A stretch of DNA of 64,000 bases from Phragmites australis (GCF_958298935.1 NC_084925.1:13637001-13701000), one strand, 5' to 3'. Shown: positions 21,881 through 34,060, counted from the stretch's first letter. Program-made: numbers and translations. The notes: generated by a model not told the origin, from the sequence alone.

Positions 21881-22019
21881 ACAAACTCCTGCAAAAGAAG
21901 CAACAATAGGAGGCAAAGAGCTAGATACATCATCGAGTAAACTAAAGCATCTTTGCATATTAAAGCATAGCATGGTAGCTCATTGTCATAAATTTCTACA
22001 AGATCAGATTTTGTAGCAA

Positions 22020-23112
22020 GCATAACACACCCTTTCAATTTAATTCCATCAGACTTAGAAGTTGTTGTCACCTTCTCCTTTTTTGGGTGGAAAATTTTGT
22101 TTTGCATCTTGCTGATTTTCATATTCATGTTTATGCTTTTTTCTCTTATTTTCAGCTATCTCTTTTTTATATTTCACAATTTCAGTAGAGATTAAAGGTA
22201 GAAAGGTTATTTTCTTTCCTTTATACATAAGAGTGTACTTATTACTTCTACCATGATGTGTTGTATCTGTATCAAACTCCCTTGGTCGACCTAGCAAAAG
22301 AGAGCATGCGTGCATAGGCACTACATCAAAATCAGCAGAATCATGGTATGAACCAATAGAAAAATGCACCAAGGCATTTGCATTACCTTCACCTTACCAC
22401 TGTTGTTGAATCATTGAATATGGTAAGGGTGAGGATGGGTTCTTGTCGGCAAGGCAAGCTTCTCAATCAAATCAGAACTTACTAAATTGTTGTAGCTCCT
22501 CCATCAATAATGACATGAATATGATAATCCTTGACTACGAGGAACATATGAAATAGATTGTTGCATTGTAGCTGTTCCGCTTGCTCCATTTGAGTGCTTA
22601 ACACTCGCCGCACAATGAGGGTCCTATAGTTCTCTATGGCAGCAGCACCGAATTCTTCCTCGTGGTCAATATCTATCTCGTGTTCATCCTCTTCATCTGC
22701 AAGGTTAGCTGCAAGAGCATATTCATCCTCAACATCACTAGCACTTACATATCACCGTCCTCAGTTGCAATGTACGCTCGCTGACTTGGGCAATCCTTCA
22801 TGACATGGCCCATTCCCTTACATAGGTGGCAAATAATCCCAGTCCTGCAACCAGTCGAAGCAACCAAAGAAGTGCTTTTCACTGGAGCCTGCACACTAGC
22901 AGATTTGCTTACCTCGGGAGCATGTAATGGTGTTGAGGGTATTGCTGAATGCGCCCTACTCAAGAAGGGGGCAGCAAACTGTCAAGCTGAACATGGGCTA
23001 TTTGTCTTGATCCTATGTTGATTTTGAAGTAGTCGAGCCTTCAAAATTGTTCATTGGCCTCTGTTGTCGTTCCTACAATTCTTTTTCTGTCAAACGTGCA
23101 AGTTGAAGCAAC
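22020..23112 (-). pseudogene. C1 gag C terminus, zinc knuckle and protease (degenerate)
   Basis: The gag frame resumes left of the solo LTR with QLARLTEKEL (about 23105-23075). The zinc knuckle [20 protein letters not shown] lies at 22840-22780 with all four ligands present. An acidic linker follows. The protease active site reads HVIIDGGATT (about 22515-22485). The block SLLLGRPREFDTDTTHHGRS (about 22300-22240) corresponds to the end of the protease in C2. Several stops and frameshifts occur. Confidence 0.85.
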
Positions 23113-26100
23113 TATCACACCCGGTTTTAACGGTCAAAACCAGATGCGGCTTATGTGTGCCCAGGATGTTCAACACACATAAGGACGTCACAGGTGAAGT
23201 AACAAAAGCAATACTTTTATTAAATAAACGTTAAACTCTTACAGCAATTGACATATATTGTCTTCTATGAAGATATATACAGCGGAACAGAAGCACTGGT
23301 GCCCAACAACACCGCAGGCAACCGACTGGGAGACACACGCCTAGAACGTTGCAACCTTGTCTTGATAGTCTTCAACATCTTCACTCACTGAGCAGCAGCA
23401 TACATGTCGCATAGCATAGAGAAAATAGCAAGTGTGAGCACATAATACGCTCAGCAAGTGTAGGAAAAATAATGATATGTAGGCTTATATCAAGAATAGG
23501 CTAACACATGATATATTTGCGTAAATGCGAGTAATGAAAACATATTTGGACTCAAAAGCATTAAGCAATTATTAAGTGAATATAACCCATACAGTCCAAC
23601 ATCCAACATACAAGGCTTCCTACCTTGCATACCATAGTACTCCCTGTACTATAACTAAAACCACAACCATCTAGTACTCCCTGTACCAGAACCATAACCA
23701 CAACCATCTAGTACTCCCTGTACCAGAACCACCACAACCCATAATCACAACCCACTAATCATGTGAGGATCCAAGTCTCTCATAACCGTGAGCACGGCTA
23801 TTATAACAGTTTTACACTCTGCAGAGGTTGTCCAGTTTTCCCCACGAGTCTTGATTTCCATGTTGCCGTGTTAGCTAGACACTTAACACACACCAGTGGT
23901 GTGTCGCCCGGAAAGTCACTTCAAAGCCGTTACAAAGTTTCATCCAGTATGTGCATGCCCGCTAGGTTTCACCGCCGTCAAAGTGGCATTCGCACCACCC
24001 AGAAGCCCCCTTTTGCACCTTGTAGCTCCAGGAAGTTTTCACCTTCCCTTCCACTACACATCTCATACCACTAACCAAATGGTTCTGGCCTTTGCCATCC
24101 CCACACATCCACTCTTCCGTTTGGCACACACAAAAACTGGAATCCACTAATTAATAGGCTAGTCCTGTCCCATACCAGGTCTCGTGGTTGGTACGATATT
24201 TCTTGGGTTGTCGCTCCACGAATCGGTCCTTACTTAGGTTACTTGAGCAAACACTAAACCAACAACATAACCATCATCACTATCACCAACATCATAACCA
24301 TGACAACCATCAAAACCACTTTGCTCGAGGCCTAAGGTTCCATGTTGCTAGACCATTAACACATTAACCACCAATATTGCATATGTTCATTAGTCAAGAT
24401 TATGACACTTCCCAAAATCCCAAAAGTATGGCTAAGCAATCTACCCACCAAAGATACCTAACTATAAACCATATAGGTTCCAAGGGATGATAAGGTAAAA
24501 TCTAGGGAAAACCCTAACATAGGTGACTACCCATCATGTTGACAGACACTGCATGCAATTTTGTAAAACAAAACATTTAAAAACATAGGTTCAAGATGAT
24601 CAAGGACACTTGCCTTTTACCCATTGCTGCTCAGTGTTCTTGAAATCTTGGTCTTGAAATCCCTCGAACTGCTCTGGAACGTTATCGACTAATCGCGAGA
24701 ACTACCGACAAACAACACAAAGAAAAACACTAAGAACAACATACCAAACATCATCAAAATACTTTAAAAACACTATGGTTAGATAGGGATGATTTTAGAA
24801 ATATTTAGATGCAAGAATCACCTAAATCAGAGTTAAGATGAAAAGAGAATAGCTTTCGGGAGATGAATTAAACTGAAAAGGAAATGCTAGTTTACTGGAG
24901 TTATCTTCCTATGAGAAAGGTTTTATTGCACAATCACTGTGTCACGCTTGACAACATCATTGCACAAGATTCAAAAGTGTAGGGAAGACTAGACTTCACT
25001 GATGTGGCGCTGACTTGGCATGCTATGCAAATACCATCTTGGATTAAAGAAGAGATATGCTAAGGTATAGTATCTACCACCTCTGATGGATCAAAAAGGC
25101 TGAAGGTTGCACTTCTAGGTTTAGGATACTATTAGTCACTCTATGTAGCGGTGGTAGTTCGGGTTTCGTCAGAGATGGCAATCGAGCATGTGGCCACAAA
25201 CATCAATGTCGGCTTTAGTGGTGTTTTAGTGAAACGAGGGGAGCATGGTGTAGAACGCAGAAAGACTAACTCAGCGGTATGGTTGGTTTCGGAAGGGGTC
25301 GTCCGAGTTAGCGGCAAAACAACGATGACTGCTTCTAAGTTTGGTGGTGACTGCGAACAAATGCGGGAACGAAGACGCTCGCGTTCCCAGAGATTGGCTA
25401 TGAATTTTGAGGAACCGTTTGAACAAGGATATTCATATAACCCGGGAACACAATGTTATGGCATGGGTTTTGGTAGATCATCCACTGAGAGAAAGAACGA
25501 TCAGCATAGATGAAACGGGTGATGGCTGCGACATACTGTGGTTGGCAATGGTATCTTGGTCGTGTCGCTGCACAAACGGGGATGGGCTCCTAGGGTAACA
25601 TAGAAGACTCCATAGAACATGCCGTGATGTGGTTGGTGCATCCATACTGCTTTCGGATTGATGGAGGACGCGAAAGCAAATCCGGTGTGTGCGCAGAACG
25701 CGTCCAGAAACCAGACAGTGGGTACGTCAACCTTGATTTCGATAGTTTGGCTAATCTACTGGCCGACCTAGTTGTTGAGGGTGTGGGGAACATCATGGGA
25801 CATGCACCGGTGAAAGGGCTTGGTGATTTGACCTCTGGTCAGTCGGGAACATCGATGTCAATCAGCTACAGCGCGGTTGTCCTACGGCTGTCCGCGACGG
25901 TGATGACCGTGGTGGCGTAGATCGGGCTTTGGTCGGGGATAGAGCTTGGCTAGGGACTTAGTATGATGCTAAAACAGTAGTAAGGGAGGAGAAGAAGGGG
26001 TCCTCACATTGCTTTGATGATCGAGGAAGGAGGATTCACGGAGAAGACGACATAGCGCATCACGAGTGGCGGCTCCGGCGAACGGCGGCGCTCCGGCGAC

Positions 26101-27257
26101 GCACGGGCAGGGCAGCAGAGACTTCTAGGGATTGGGGGCATGGAATAGGGGTAGAAGAGGGTGTGCAACTCATATTTATACTGTTAGGGCCGGCTGGTTG
26201 AGGTGGAGTTCAAACCGAACATGAATCGGATTCGAGTTCGAGTCGGTTACGATTTCCTTTTTCGCAGCTCTGTATTCCGAGGATGATATCTCCCTCGTGC
26301 GGACTCCAAATTGGACGTTTCTTGATTCTAAATTGTATTACTCGAAAAGATATACAACTTTGGTAGTCAAGGGAACTTTTGAAAACGTCATATTGGTTTC
26401 CAAAAATGCGTCACAAGATAAACTGTTTGAACTCGGACTTATCTGCGCAGCACTAATTTCGGGGGTCATAACTCTTAGCTCCATTATCCAAAAGAGGACT
26501 TCCATAGGTTCAAATCGAAGCTCCCGACAAGGCCTACAACTTTGGTATTGTCAAGATTTGCATTTGACGCCGTTTTAACTCTGAAACGTTATGCGAAGAT
26601 GAGGCTGTCCAGGACTCCGCGAAAATTTACAGATTTCGTGAATCCTTTGTTGGGCCATCTAGAAGACTTGGCTAAGGGTTTGGAGTTGAGCAAGATTGAG
26701 CTCAAAGACACTTTAGGTATATTTAGAGTTTAGAAAAGAAACTTTTTCAGAGAAATTTGAATATGGTTTGAATTTGAATTGAGCTTGGAGTGAATTTAAG
26801 AGAAACGAAAAAGATGAGGTTGAACAAGAATATGAGTAGATAAGGAATTTAAATTTGGATTTGGGTAGAATTTTGAGAAGGAGGAGTGATTGAATCTAAA
26901 CAAGGATTTGGATAAGATTTGAATTGAACTAGAGAAGGATCAAGTATAATCAAGGATCGAATAGATGTTGAATTCAAAGATTTTGAATTCCAACCATTAA
27001 GATCCTTAACTTATTCACTACTGAGTTTTGTAAAAACCTTTTCAAAATTTTTTTCACTCAAAACACCAAAAAGAAAAAGAACTCTAATGTATTTATGTGG
27101 CTCCTAGCAAAACTCAGCATGCAATGCACACAAAATAATAATCTATATTGATTGATTGATTAAGAAAATAGGTTTTAAACCTATACTACTGTTGAAGCTA
27201 TTCAATAATCTTGAATTTTTTTAGAAATTTGAGAAATCTGAAAATCAGGGTGTTACA
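23113..27257 (-). mobile_element. Large solo LTR (4145 bp), Tekay-like type, inside C1 gag
   Basis: C1 gag is interrupted between IQDIVNYKEY (right side) and QLARLTEKEL (left side); in C2 these blocks are contiguous. The insert starts TATCACACCC on the plus strand and ends GGTGTTACA; read on the minus strand it begins TGTAACACCC. Flanks GCAAC (23108-23112) and ACAAC (27258-27262) match at four of five bases. I see no internal coding domain, primer site or second LTR, so it is a solo LTR, unusually long but within the range of some Tekay-like families. Small reading frames inside it show no known motif. Confidence 0.75.
23635..23745. repeat. 37-bp tandem repeat, about 3 copies
   Basis: TAGTACTCCCTGTAC or a close variant starts at 23635, 23672 and 23709, a step of 37 bp, within the 4.1-kb solo LTR. 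Units continue with ACCACAACCATC-like sequence. Non-coding. Confidence 0.85.
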
Positions 27258-28345
27258 ACAACCTAGGATTGCTATCATATTCTTTGTAGTTAACTATGTC
27301 CTGAATTTCATGCCTTAACCCTCCATAAAAATGTGCAATTGCTGCCTCTTCATCCTAAATAATACCGCAATGCAGCATGCTAATTTGTAGCTCCTGATAA
27401 TACTCTTCTACAGAACCATCACCTTGGCTTAAGCGCTGCAATTTCTTATGCAAATCACGTTTAAAAGAAGATGGAATAAATCTGTTATGCATAGCACCCT
27501 TTAAAGCATTCCATGTAGTAGGTGCTAATCCGTCAATGCATGCCCTATTCACCCAGATGATTGTGAAAATTTTAAATTCACTAGTGGTTTGCCTAACTCT
27601 ATGTACTTCAGGAACTAAATGAGCATAAAATTTTTGTTCTACCGTCATATCCCAACCTAAATACCTTTCAGCATCCTAAGCACTCTCAAAAGATGATATA
27701 GTAAACTTAACCTTACCAAATCTATCATCGGTGTTATGTTGCTAAAAATTATTACCTCTTATACCTTAACAGTTGAAGTTCAATCGGTTCCTTTGTCGTT
27801 CATCAAAAGTTTCACGTTCTTGCCTCAAAATTTCCTCATCCGCGATGGACTCCTCTTGTTCATGAGTTGCACCATGAGGATCCACTCGCCCATTGTTCAG
27901 TGGCGTATTAAGCAATCGATCAAAGCGTGTATTGAGCTTTGCAATGCTTTCATTGAGTCACTGCAATGCGGTATTGGTTCCCACAAGCTTCTTGTCAATG
28001 TCATCATTAATATTTTTTCAATGATCATCCAACAACATTGTGAGTTCGTAAATGCTTATAAAAGGAGGCTAAAGCAGAAAACATTAAGCAAGAAAATGGA
28101 AACTCTCATAATAGGAAACTCAGAAGTGCCCACTGGAAGTGATTCAATGGCCCTGTAGTACTCGATAGAATTTCTGTGCCTAGCATTTACGTGGGAACGA
28201 GAAGTGGATTTGCCTTGGGTGGGCTCACCTACGACCACTCTTAGTAGCTTTCAACGCGAGTTCAACCATTCTCTTGTTTTCTCATCATAAGTGCCAGCAA
28301 TCTCGTTCAAACTTCCCTCAAAACACTTCACCTGCCATGGTTAAT
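27258..28345 (-). pseudogene. C1 gag N-terminal part (degenerate)
   Basis: The first two thirds of gag. An N-terminal helical region can be followed at about 28060-27900 (NESIAKLNTRFDRLLN). The capsid-like core is at 27690-27355: WDMTVEQKFYAHLVPEVHRV, TSEFKIFTI, TWNALKGAMHNRFIP and GDGSVEEYYQELQISMLHC. It continues through a stop at 27355 to HFYGGLRHEIQDIVNYKEY near 27265, where the solo LTR interrupts. The start codon is uncertain (an ATG lies at about 28341). Confidence 0.8.
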
Positions 28346-28665
28346 ACAGATAGAAGATAACAAAAGATATTATCCCTATTGACTACTAGGTGGTGGAAAG
28401 TGAAGTGGAGTTACACACACTCAAGCGTCCTACCATGCTCTTGCAAGTGTTCTTACCAATCACAGCAGTTGGCACAACCGGTCACTGGTTCATGATACCT
28501 TATCGGGTGCGAGTGAGGTAGTTGTAAGGGAAGAAACCATTTTGATCAAGAGAAGGTGTAGCTTGCCTAGGCAATATGTAGTATCAAGGAATAGCAATAA
28601 TTAAAACTAGATTAGCAAAGCTGAATAAGAGTACACAGTACTCATCACGGTTGCTAGCCCGAACA

Positions 28666-28747
28666 CGTTCCTATAACTAGCTCAAGCAAGCTAGAAACTA
28701 TAACAACGTTCCTATAACTAGCTCAAGCAAGCTAGAAACTATAACAA
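28666..28747. repeat. Perfect 41-bp tandem duplication
   Basis: The unit beginning CGTTCCTATAACTAGCTCAA occurs at 28666-28706 and again, without a visible difference, at 28707-28747. This is a recent local duplication inside an otherwise old element. Confidence 0.95.
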
Positions 28748-29007
28748 ACATAAGCACAATGGAACAAAATTCGCAATGCAAACTGAATTCTCTTCTCCGA
28801 ATTTTTTTTGTACTCCTCTTTTTTTGCACTCTTTGCTTCTTCTTTTTTTTGGCACCCTTTGCTTCTTGCTTGCTTTTCTTTTTCTCTCTCTTTTTTATTG
28901 CGAATGTGACACAAACTCAAAACTCCTCTACTGCCTTTATTAAGACTAGTGAGATACGTATGTCACAAACTTTTCCGGAGAGTGTGGGTCACAAACTCTT
29001 CTGCTCT

Positions 29008-29038
29008 CCCCCCCCCCCCCCTCTCTCTCTCTCTCTCT
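29008..29038. repeat. Poly-C run and (CT)n microsatellite
   Basis: About 14 consecutive C followed by nine CT units. On the minus strand this is a GA/G tract in the C1 leader. The length may be uncertain because of sequencing slippage. Confidence 0.9.
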
Positions 29039-29099
29039 GAACTTTGGCTCTGGGGGTCGGATCCAAGAAGGTGGGTGACTCTGACTAAGTGGTCGCGGC

Positions 29100-29310
29100 G
29101 ACTAGATGGTTAGACCCCGAGTGGGTGGTAGAAGTGATTGGTCGGAACCCGAGTGGGTGGTCAGAGTGACTAGTCGAATCCCGAGTGCGTGGTTGGACCC
29201 CGAGTGGGTGGTCGGAGTGAATGGTCCGAACCCGAGTGGGTGGTCAGAGTGACTGGTTGAACCTCGAGTGGGTGGTCGGTCCCCGTGTGGGTGGTCAGAG
29301 TGACTAGTGG
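29100..29310. repeat. Composite tandem repeat, 83-bp higher-order unit
   Basis: The core CGAGTGGGTGGTC (with variants) starts at 29118, 29150, 29182, 29201, 29233, 29265 and 29284. The steps are 32, 32, 19, 32, 32 and 19 bp, so the array is two copies of an 83-bp unit made of two full and one shortened monomer. It lies in the C1 leader and is non-coding. Confidence 0.85.
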
Positions 29311-29614
29311 TCATATCCGAGCAGGGACACAAACTCGGCTTTAGTAGACTAGAGCAAGCCGATTTACTCAACGACTAATAGCAAAGACTCGATGCTAGAA
29401 ACTAGAACATGATGACTCGATCAACAACAAAGACACCGACGATGGAATCAAACTCAACAATGTGAAAACTGAAAACAAAATTGTGAAAGGCTCTAAGTGG
29501 TTTGGATAGTGGAAGAACTAAAACATAAATCTTTTTGTGGGGCAATTTTCTGGACTCTATGTAATGGAACAAAACTAAGAAAAGGGGATAACTGAGATTA
29601 CCTAATGGGTAATC

Positions 29615-29629
29615 GAAGCTTTAATACCA
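29615..29629 (-). other. C1 primer-binding site
   Basis: On the minus strand the LTR end GCATCA is followed by AG and then TGGTATTAAAGCTTC, a mutated form of the initiator-Met type TGGTATCAGAGC. C2 has TGGTATTCAGAGC at the same place. Confidence 0.85.
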
Positions 29630-29631
29630 CT

Positions 29632-30580
29632 TGATGCAAGGATGCCCGATCTTCTGTTGGTAATATGATAAGCCGATTTGGTGGAGCTTCGACGTTGATG
29701 ATCCAAAGGCTCCGATCAGAATAAATCAAGAACCATCGCAACCACTACACCACTACTATGTGGTTATCAACCATATCAAGACACGGTTGACCTCACCAAG
29801 AAGGCTTTTCCTACCAGCGAATTAAGAACACAAGCAAGAACAGGTAGATACAATCTGAATATTGCTGATTACCAATGAAGTCCTCGAGTTGGGGTCCAAC
29901 AAACCAATAAATGGTGAAACTATCTAAAACAGAATAATTTAAGCTAAACTTGAGATTAAACTATGATGGCTACTATATATTTATAGGGGGACGTGAGGAG
30001 GTCAACCTAGGATTGTGCAGCCATGGAAAGAGACGTACACAACCTGGACTTTGACCCCGGCACGATTACAAGACCTAACTAGGTCCAAAACAGTGGGACA
30101 ATACATTATTTCTTTGACTCTGATTAAACTATAAGGAATATTTTGTCGAGCTCATATCCATTGGAAAGGACTCATCATAAGCTTTTCAGAAAATCCAAGA
30201 TCTCCTCAAACAGACTTCGTATAAAAGAGTTATGCCTATTTTACCGATATCCTATCCTGAGACTCGACCATGACCATGACCACGACTTCGACCTCAACCA
30301 CGACTTTGACCACGACCATGACTAAAGCTCAACCTCGAGTTCGAATAGACTTGGCCTTCGAGAGGTGACATCCGAGAAAGGTTGTGGTGCTTCTCTCACG
30401 TTCCTAAGCAATAAAATATCACAAGAATTTAGTAGTAATCCATCTAAGGAAGCATGAACAACGAGAAACAAGTTCACCTGATAGTATAATTGTCATGCAC
30501 ATGCTCTTGTAATTGGACCTTGTATGATTTGAGGATTATTGACTGTATTGATCATATCTGAAGGAGCCATGGGCTCATTA
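29632..30580 (-). repeat. C1 5' LTR (949 bp)
   Basis: Plus-strand start TGATGCAAGG at 29632; end GGGCTCATTA at 30580, where CA has mutated to TA, followed by the target duplication GGGGG. It is similar to 18397-19320 along its length. The minus-strand TATA box is at about 29975-29985. The imperfect GACCAY hexamer array (30258-30322) is also present in the partner near 19025-19065 but shorter. Confidence 0.9.
30258..30322. repeat. Imperfect hexamer array (GACCAY/GACTTY)
   Basis: About ten units of the form GACCAT, GACCAC or GACTTC. In one frame it reads as alternating His-Asp, which is an artefact of the repeat. The 3' LTR of C1 has a shorter version near 19025-19065, so the array changed length after insertion. 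Confidence 0.8.
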
Positions 30581-30592
30581 GGGGGTAGGTTT

Positions 30593-33097
30593 TGTAACAC
30601 TCCAAATTCTTGAAACCGAAACAATAAAACTTTCTAAAGAAAATAAAATGAGTTTCAAAAATTAAATAAAAACCCTAAGTGTGTATGTGTGCCTTTATAC
30701 ATGTATATACATATATGTGAATATGTGTGTTATGTGTATAAATACATGTATACATTCGGGGCCGTTTTCCTATCATAGCGTGTTCAAAGACAGTCATGTG
30801 TTTGATAGTTTGCTTGGTAGATTGATTGATTTTGTGAGCTAGTATACTGCATATATGTATAGTGTATATGTTGTATGTATATATAAATATAAATGTGTAT
30901 ATACATAGGGAAATTAGAAAAGTCTTTAGAGTTTTTGGACTAAAGCCCATCTCTCTATTTCTCTCTTTCCCTCTCTCCCCTTCGCGATCCAATCCAGTGT
31001 TGACACATGGCATCCATAAACCCACTCAGCGGGCTGCCCAGTCAGCAAGGTGATGTGGCAATCACGTCAACATTTTTGTCGATGTGTCATGCCACATCAG
31101 CATGTTCGGCCGAGTCAGCAGCCCAATCAACGTTTGTTTTTCTTTGTAATTGTTTTAAATACTATGATGATGTCATAATTAGTATATATTGCGTAATAAA
31201 TAGTTTTTTAGTGTAAAATAATTCTAGAAAATAATAATAAATAGTAAATTAATTCCTAATAATGTTTATTAGGTCTATTTAAATTCTATTAATAGTTTTA
31301 AATGGTTTTATAATTCAAATAAATGCTAGAAAGTTCTAGAAAAATCCCAAAAAATCATAGATGACTTTGGAAGAATTCTAGAATATTCCTAGTAACATAA
31401 TTTCATCTGTAGATAATCTTTTTAATCTTGTATAAATCTTTAGAAAATCATAACTTGTGAACTGTAGTTTTGTTTTGACCCGTTCTTTCACCAGATTATC
31501 TGGAATAGCATGATCTTGTATGTGATGATGTTTGTTGTGTGATTTTGATTCTTTTTGGTTAGGGTGTTTATGCATTGTTCTTTTTCCATGTATGTTACGA
31601 GTAGACGCCAATGTTTCTAAGGAGCTAGAAGGATTGCAGGACAACGATTTTGAAACCCATTTGAGTTCAGTGAAGGAAAGTTGTGTTCTTGATCATACAT
31701 ATCCTAGGTTTACAAATGTTTTATTTTACAAACATGCATGCTAATAATATGTTGGGAATCCCAAGAGTTAGGCTTTACCCAAGTTTTCCTTTATCATCCT
31801 TGTCGCAATAGTATAATTTTGGGTTTTGGAAGGGTAGATGATGCTTAGCCTTGCTTTAGGATGGTGATCATGATAATTGTTCTATGAACTTGATAATAGT
31901 CCTATGCAACAATGATAAAATATAATGGAATAATTTTTGTAGCAACATGGTATAGGAATTTGAGCAAGTGGTATGATAAGGCTGGTATGTGATGTACGAA
32001 TGGGAATGTGGTAGTCTTGCTCAAATGGAAGGACCGGTTCATGGTGTGACCTTTCTATATTTACAGTACAACCACAAGTCTGGTATGGGACGGGCCAAGC
32101 CAAATAATTTGCTTTACTCTCAGCATAGTGTAGACATTTGGTAGTATGGAGAATGGAAGGGATGGACTTCTTTTGATCCGACAGATGCAAGAGGGGGCTT
32201 TCATTGTTAAGATGGAATAACGAGGCGGTGGAACCTTAGTGGGTAGACATGTGCTTAGAGGGGAATTGTAAACGCTTTATAATGGATTCCTAGCACACAC
32301 CTCGATAGTGTGTAAGATTTTTTTTTCGTCGGTCAACCGATGCTTGGCAAAATTGGAAGAAACGTCTAATGGGTAAAGTACAACCTCTACATAATTAAAA
32401 CTGAATATTTAGTCATGCTCACGATCATGAGCGGCATTGAAAGCTTGCCATGATTATAACTTGATGTTTTTGTTAGTTGGTCAACTGTGATGGAGGGAAT
32501 CATAGTTAAGGGTGATTAATCATAGTGGAGGGAAAAGTGATTGAGGGATTCAACCTTAGTGGATGGAACTTTGATTGAGGTATTGGGAAGTCAGTTAAAT
32601 CAGGATGGATGGAATCTTGAGGTGGTTTGTCATTTTCTTAATTATTACTTCTTCTCAAATGTTTCTTCTTAAATGTTGTTTTTTCTGTAAAAGAGCCATT
32701 TATCCATATTCTTGTTAAAGCCTTCATATACATAATATTTCCTTCATAACTTGTTGAGTACGACAAGTGCTCACTCTTGCTATCACCAAACACTCAGTTA
32801 GAGAAGGTATCGAGGAGTACGCTGAAGATGGATCATTCTAAGATGCTTTCTACATCAATGATGCCTGTGGAATAGTCATAAAGGATTGGAGTGGTATTAG
32901 TTCATTTAGTTTCACTGAAGTTTATTTGGTTCTTCGACCCTTGAAGGTCAATTTTGTAAGATGGTTAATTCTATTAAGTATGCATATTGTAATGGTTATG
33001 CATATTGTAATGGTTATCATCAATAAAGTCACTATGTATTGGGATTGATTCCTGGGCTCAGCACACAGATGAGATTAGTTTGTTTCTTTAACTGGTC
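30593..33097 (+). repeat. T1 3' LTR (about 2505 bp)
   Basis: It begins TGTAACACTCC at 30593 directly after the split polypurine tract and ends near CTGGTC at 33097, where similarity to the 5' LTR stops. The first kilobase (30593-31615) has no partner on the left because that LTR is truncated. An 18-bp tandem duplication (TGCATATTGTAATGGTTA at 32981 and 32999) is absent from the 5' copy. Small reading frames inside it are not genes. Confidence 0.85.
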
Positions 33098-33650
33098 TCG
33101 ATAACTCATATTGCCCTTATTTCGATACAAGCTTTTCGCCGCCCTAGGTACACGTTTGGATGAAGGACCTGAGAAGCAAGATACCTCGTTTGCCAGGCAT
33201 GAAGATGTGCGAAAAGACAAGTAAGGCAGAAAAAGAAAATCGATCGACCTCCTAGGCAATATGATCTTTACTGTTACGAGAAACTACTCTTAGGACTTAC
33301 ACTTAGAATATACAGAAACTCTTGATGACTCATGAGCTATGTAGACCTATTATCTTAAATCTAAATAATATAGACTAGATTAAGCCAATAAGCAGTGACC
33401 CTTATGCCTTCGAGGTAGCGTAGGCGATGTTTCATGGGCTCTAGACTAGTCATGAAGCTGAGCTCTAGGGTTTTGCGTTTGCGTCTAGAGGCGCTATGAT
33501 CATGGTCACGACTGAGGCTTCTTATCTTCTTTGATGCTTGAGCTCTTGGGTTCCTCGCTTGGTTGGTATTGAACTATCATGTCAAGACTCTACTTGTCGC
33601 AACAGAGACCTGCTTTGGGACAATCCCGGACGGTAATGACTCCCTCGAGT
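33098..33650 (-). other. Tat-C region past protease, unassigned
   Basis: By position this should be the protease-to-polymerase linker of Tat-C. I could not recognise any reverse transcriptase block on either strand. No repeat or RNA gene was noticed. Confidence 0.4.
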
Positions 33651-34060
33651 CCTGAGATATTCATACACTAATAACTGTAATGCATGGCTGCCATGAATTT
33701 GGCGAGGGTAGGTCTTCCTAAGATGGCATTGTATGTCATCTAGAAGTTGACCACATCGAACAAATTTTTATGTGTCTGGAAGTTTTCATGCTTCCCGAAG
33801 GTAACGGGAAGTGATGTCTGGCTGATGGGAGTGGCTAAAGATCTTAATACTATACCATGAAAGGCTTGGTAATCAGCTTAATAGCAACTGTGAAATATGC
33901 ATCCCTTCAGTGCGTTAGCGAAGAGGATGTTCAGGGAACTCCCTCCGTCGATAAGGATACGGGTAACCCTAAAGTTATTTATTGTAGGCTTAACCACTAT
34001 CTGGAAGCGGCTGGGTCGTATGAAGTTATGAAGGAAATCTTCTTGGTCAAAGGAGATTTC
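33651..34060 (-). pseudogene. Tat-C protease (degenerate)
   Basis: The active-site block reads VTRILIDGGSSLNILFANAL at about 33970-33910 on the minus strand, with DGG intact. The C-terminal half follows as LPVTFGKHENFQTHKNLFDV (about 33815-33755) and MTYNAILGRPTLAKFMAAMH (about 33740-33680), with a stop between them. The same two blocks occur in Tat-A (4645-5081). At least one frameshift separates the halves. Confidence 0.8.

Larger units (their letters stand above)
28346..29631 (-). other. C1 5' leader with low-complexity repeats
   Basis: A non-coding leader between gag and the 5' LTR. It holds a perfect 41-bp tandem duplication (28666-28706 and 28707-28747), T-rich runs at 28800-28900, a poly-C run followed by (CT)9 at 29008-29038, and a composite GAGTGGGTGGTC repeat at 29100-29310. 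I see no conserved protein. Confidence 0.75.
18397..30580 (-). mobile_element. C1: CRM-like chromovirus in the T1 polypurine tract
   Basis: A minus-strand element of 12.2 kb including a 4.1-kb solo LTR. LTRs are at 18397-19320 (3') and 29632-30580 (5'); target duplication GGGGG at 18392-18396 and 30581-30585. Primer site and polypurine tract are in place. No chromodomain is seen; instead the pol frame runs into the 3' LTR, where a GPITRARARQ block lies, a layout I associate with CRM-clade elements. The LTRs differ at roughly one site in nine in the first 140 bp, so this copy is much older than C2, its relative. All domains are broken. Confidence 0.9.
10685..33097 (+). mobile_element. T1: Tekay/Del-like chromovirus, interrupted by C1
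   Basis: A plus-strand Ty3/gypsy chromovirus. Order: truncated 5' LTR (10685-13717), primer site at 13720, leader frame, gag, protease, part of reverse transcriptase, integrase, chromodomain, polypurine tract (18384-18396), then after the inserted C1 the 3' LTR (30593-33097). The two LTRs match over the remaining left part, for example around ATGCATGCTAATAATATG. The LTR starting TGTAACACTCC, an initiator-Met-type primer site and a C-terminal chromodomain fit the Tekay/Del clade. Much of reverse transcriptase and all of RNase H are deleted. Confidence 0.88.

Noticed and set aside
25151..25920. Possible host gene in the GC-richer part of the large solo LTR
   Set aside because: Short frames in several phases, no known motif, and it lies within an insert flanked by a target duplication.
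28759..29040. Hydrophobic, membrane-like small protein
   Set aside because: It arises from T-rich and CT-rich low complexity in the C1 leader.
30143..30325. Frame with alternating His-Asp, possible metal-binding peptide
   Set aside because: It is the translation of a GACCAY hexamer array inside an LTR.
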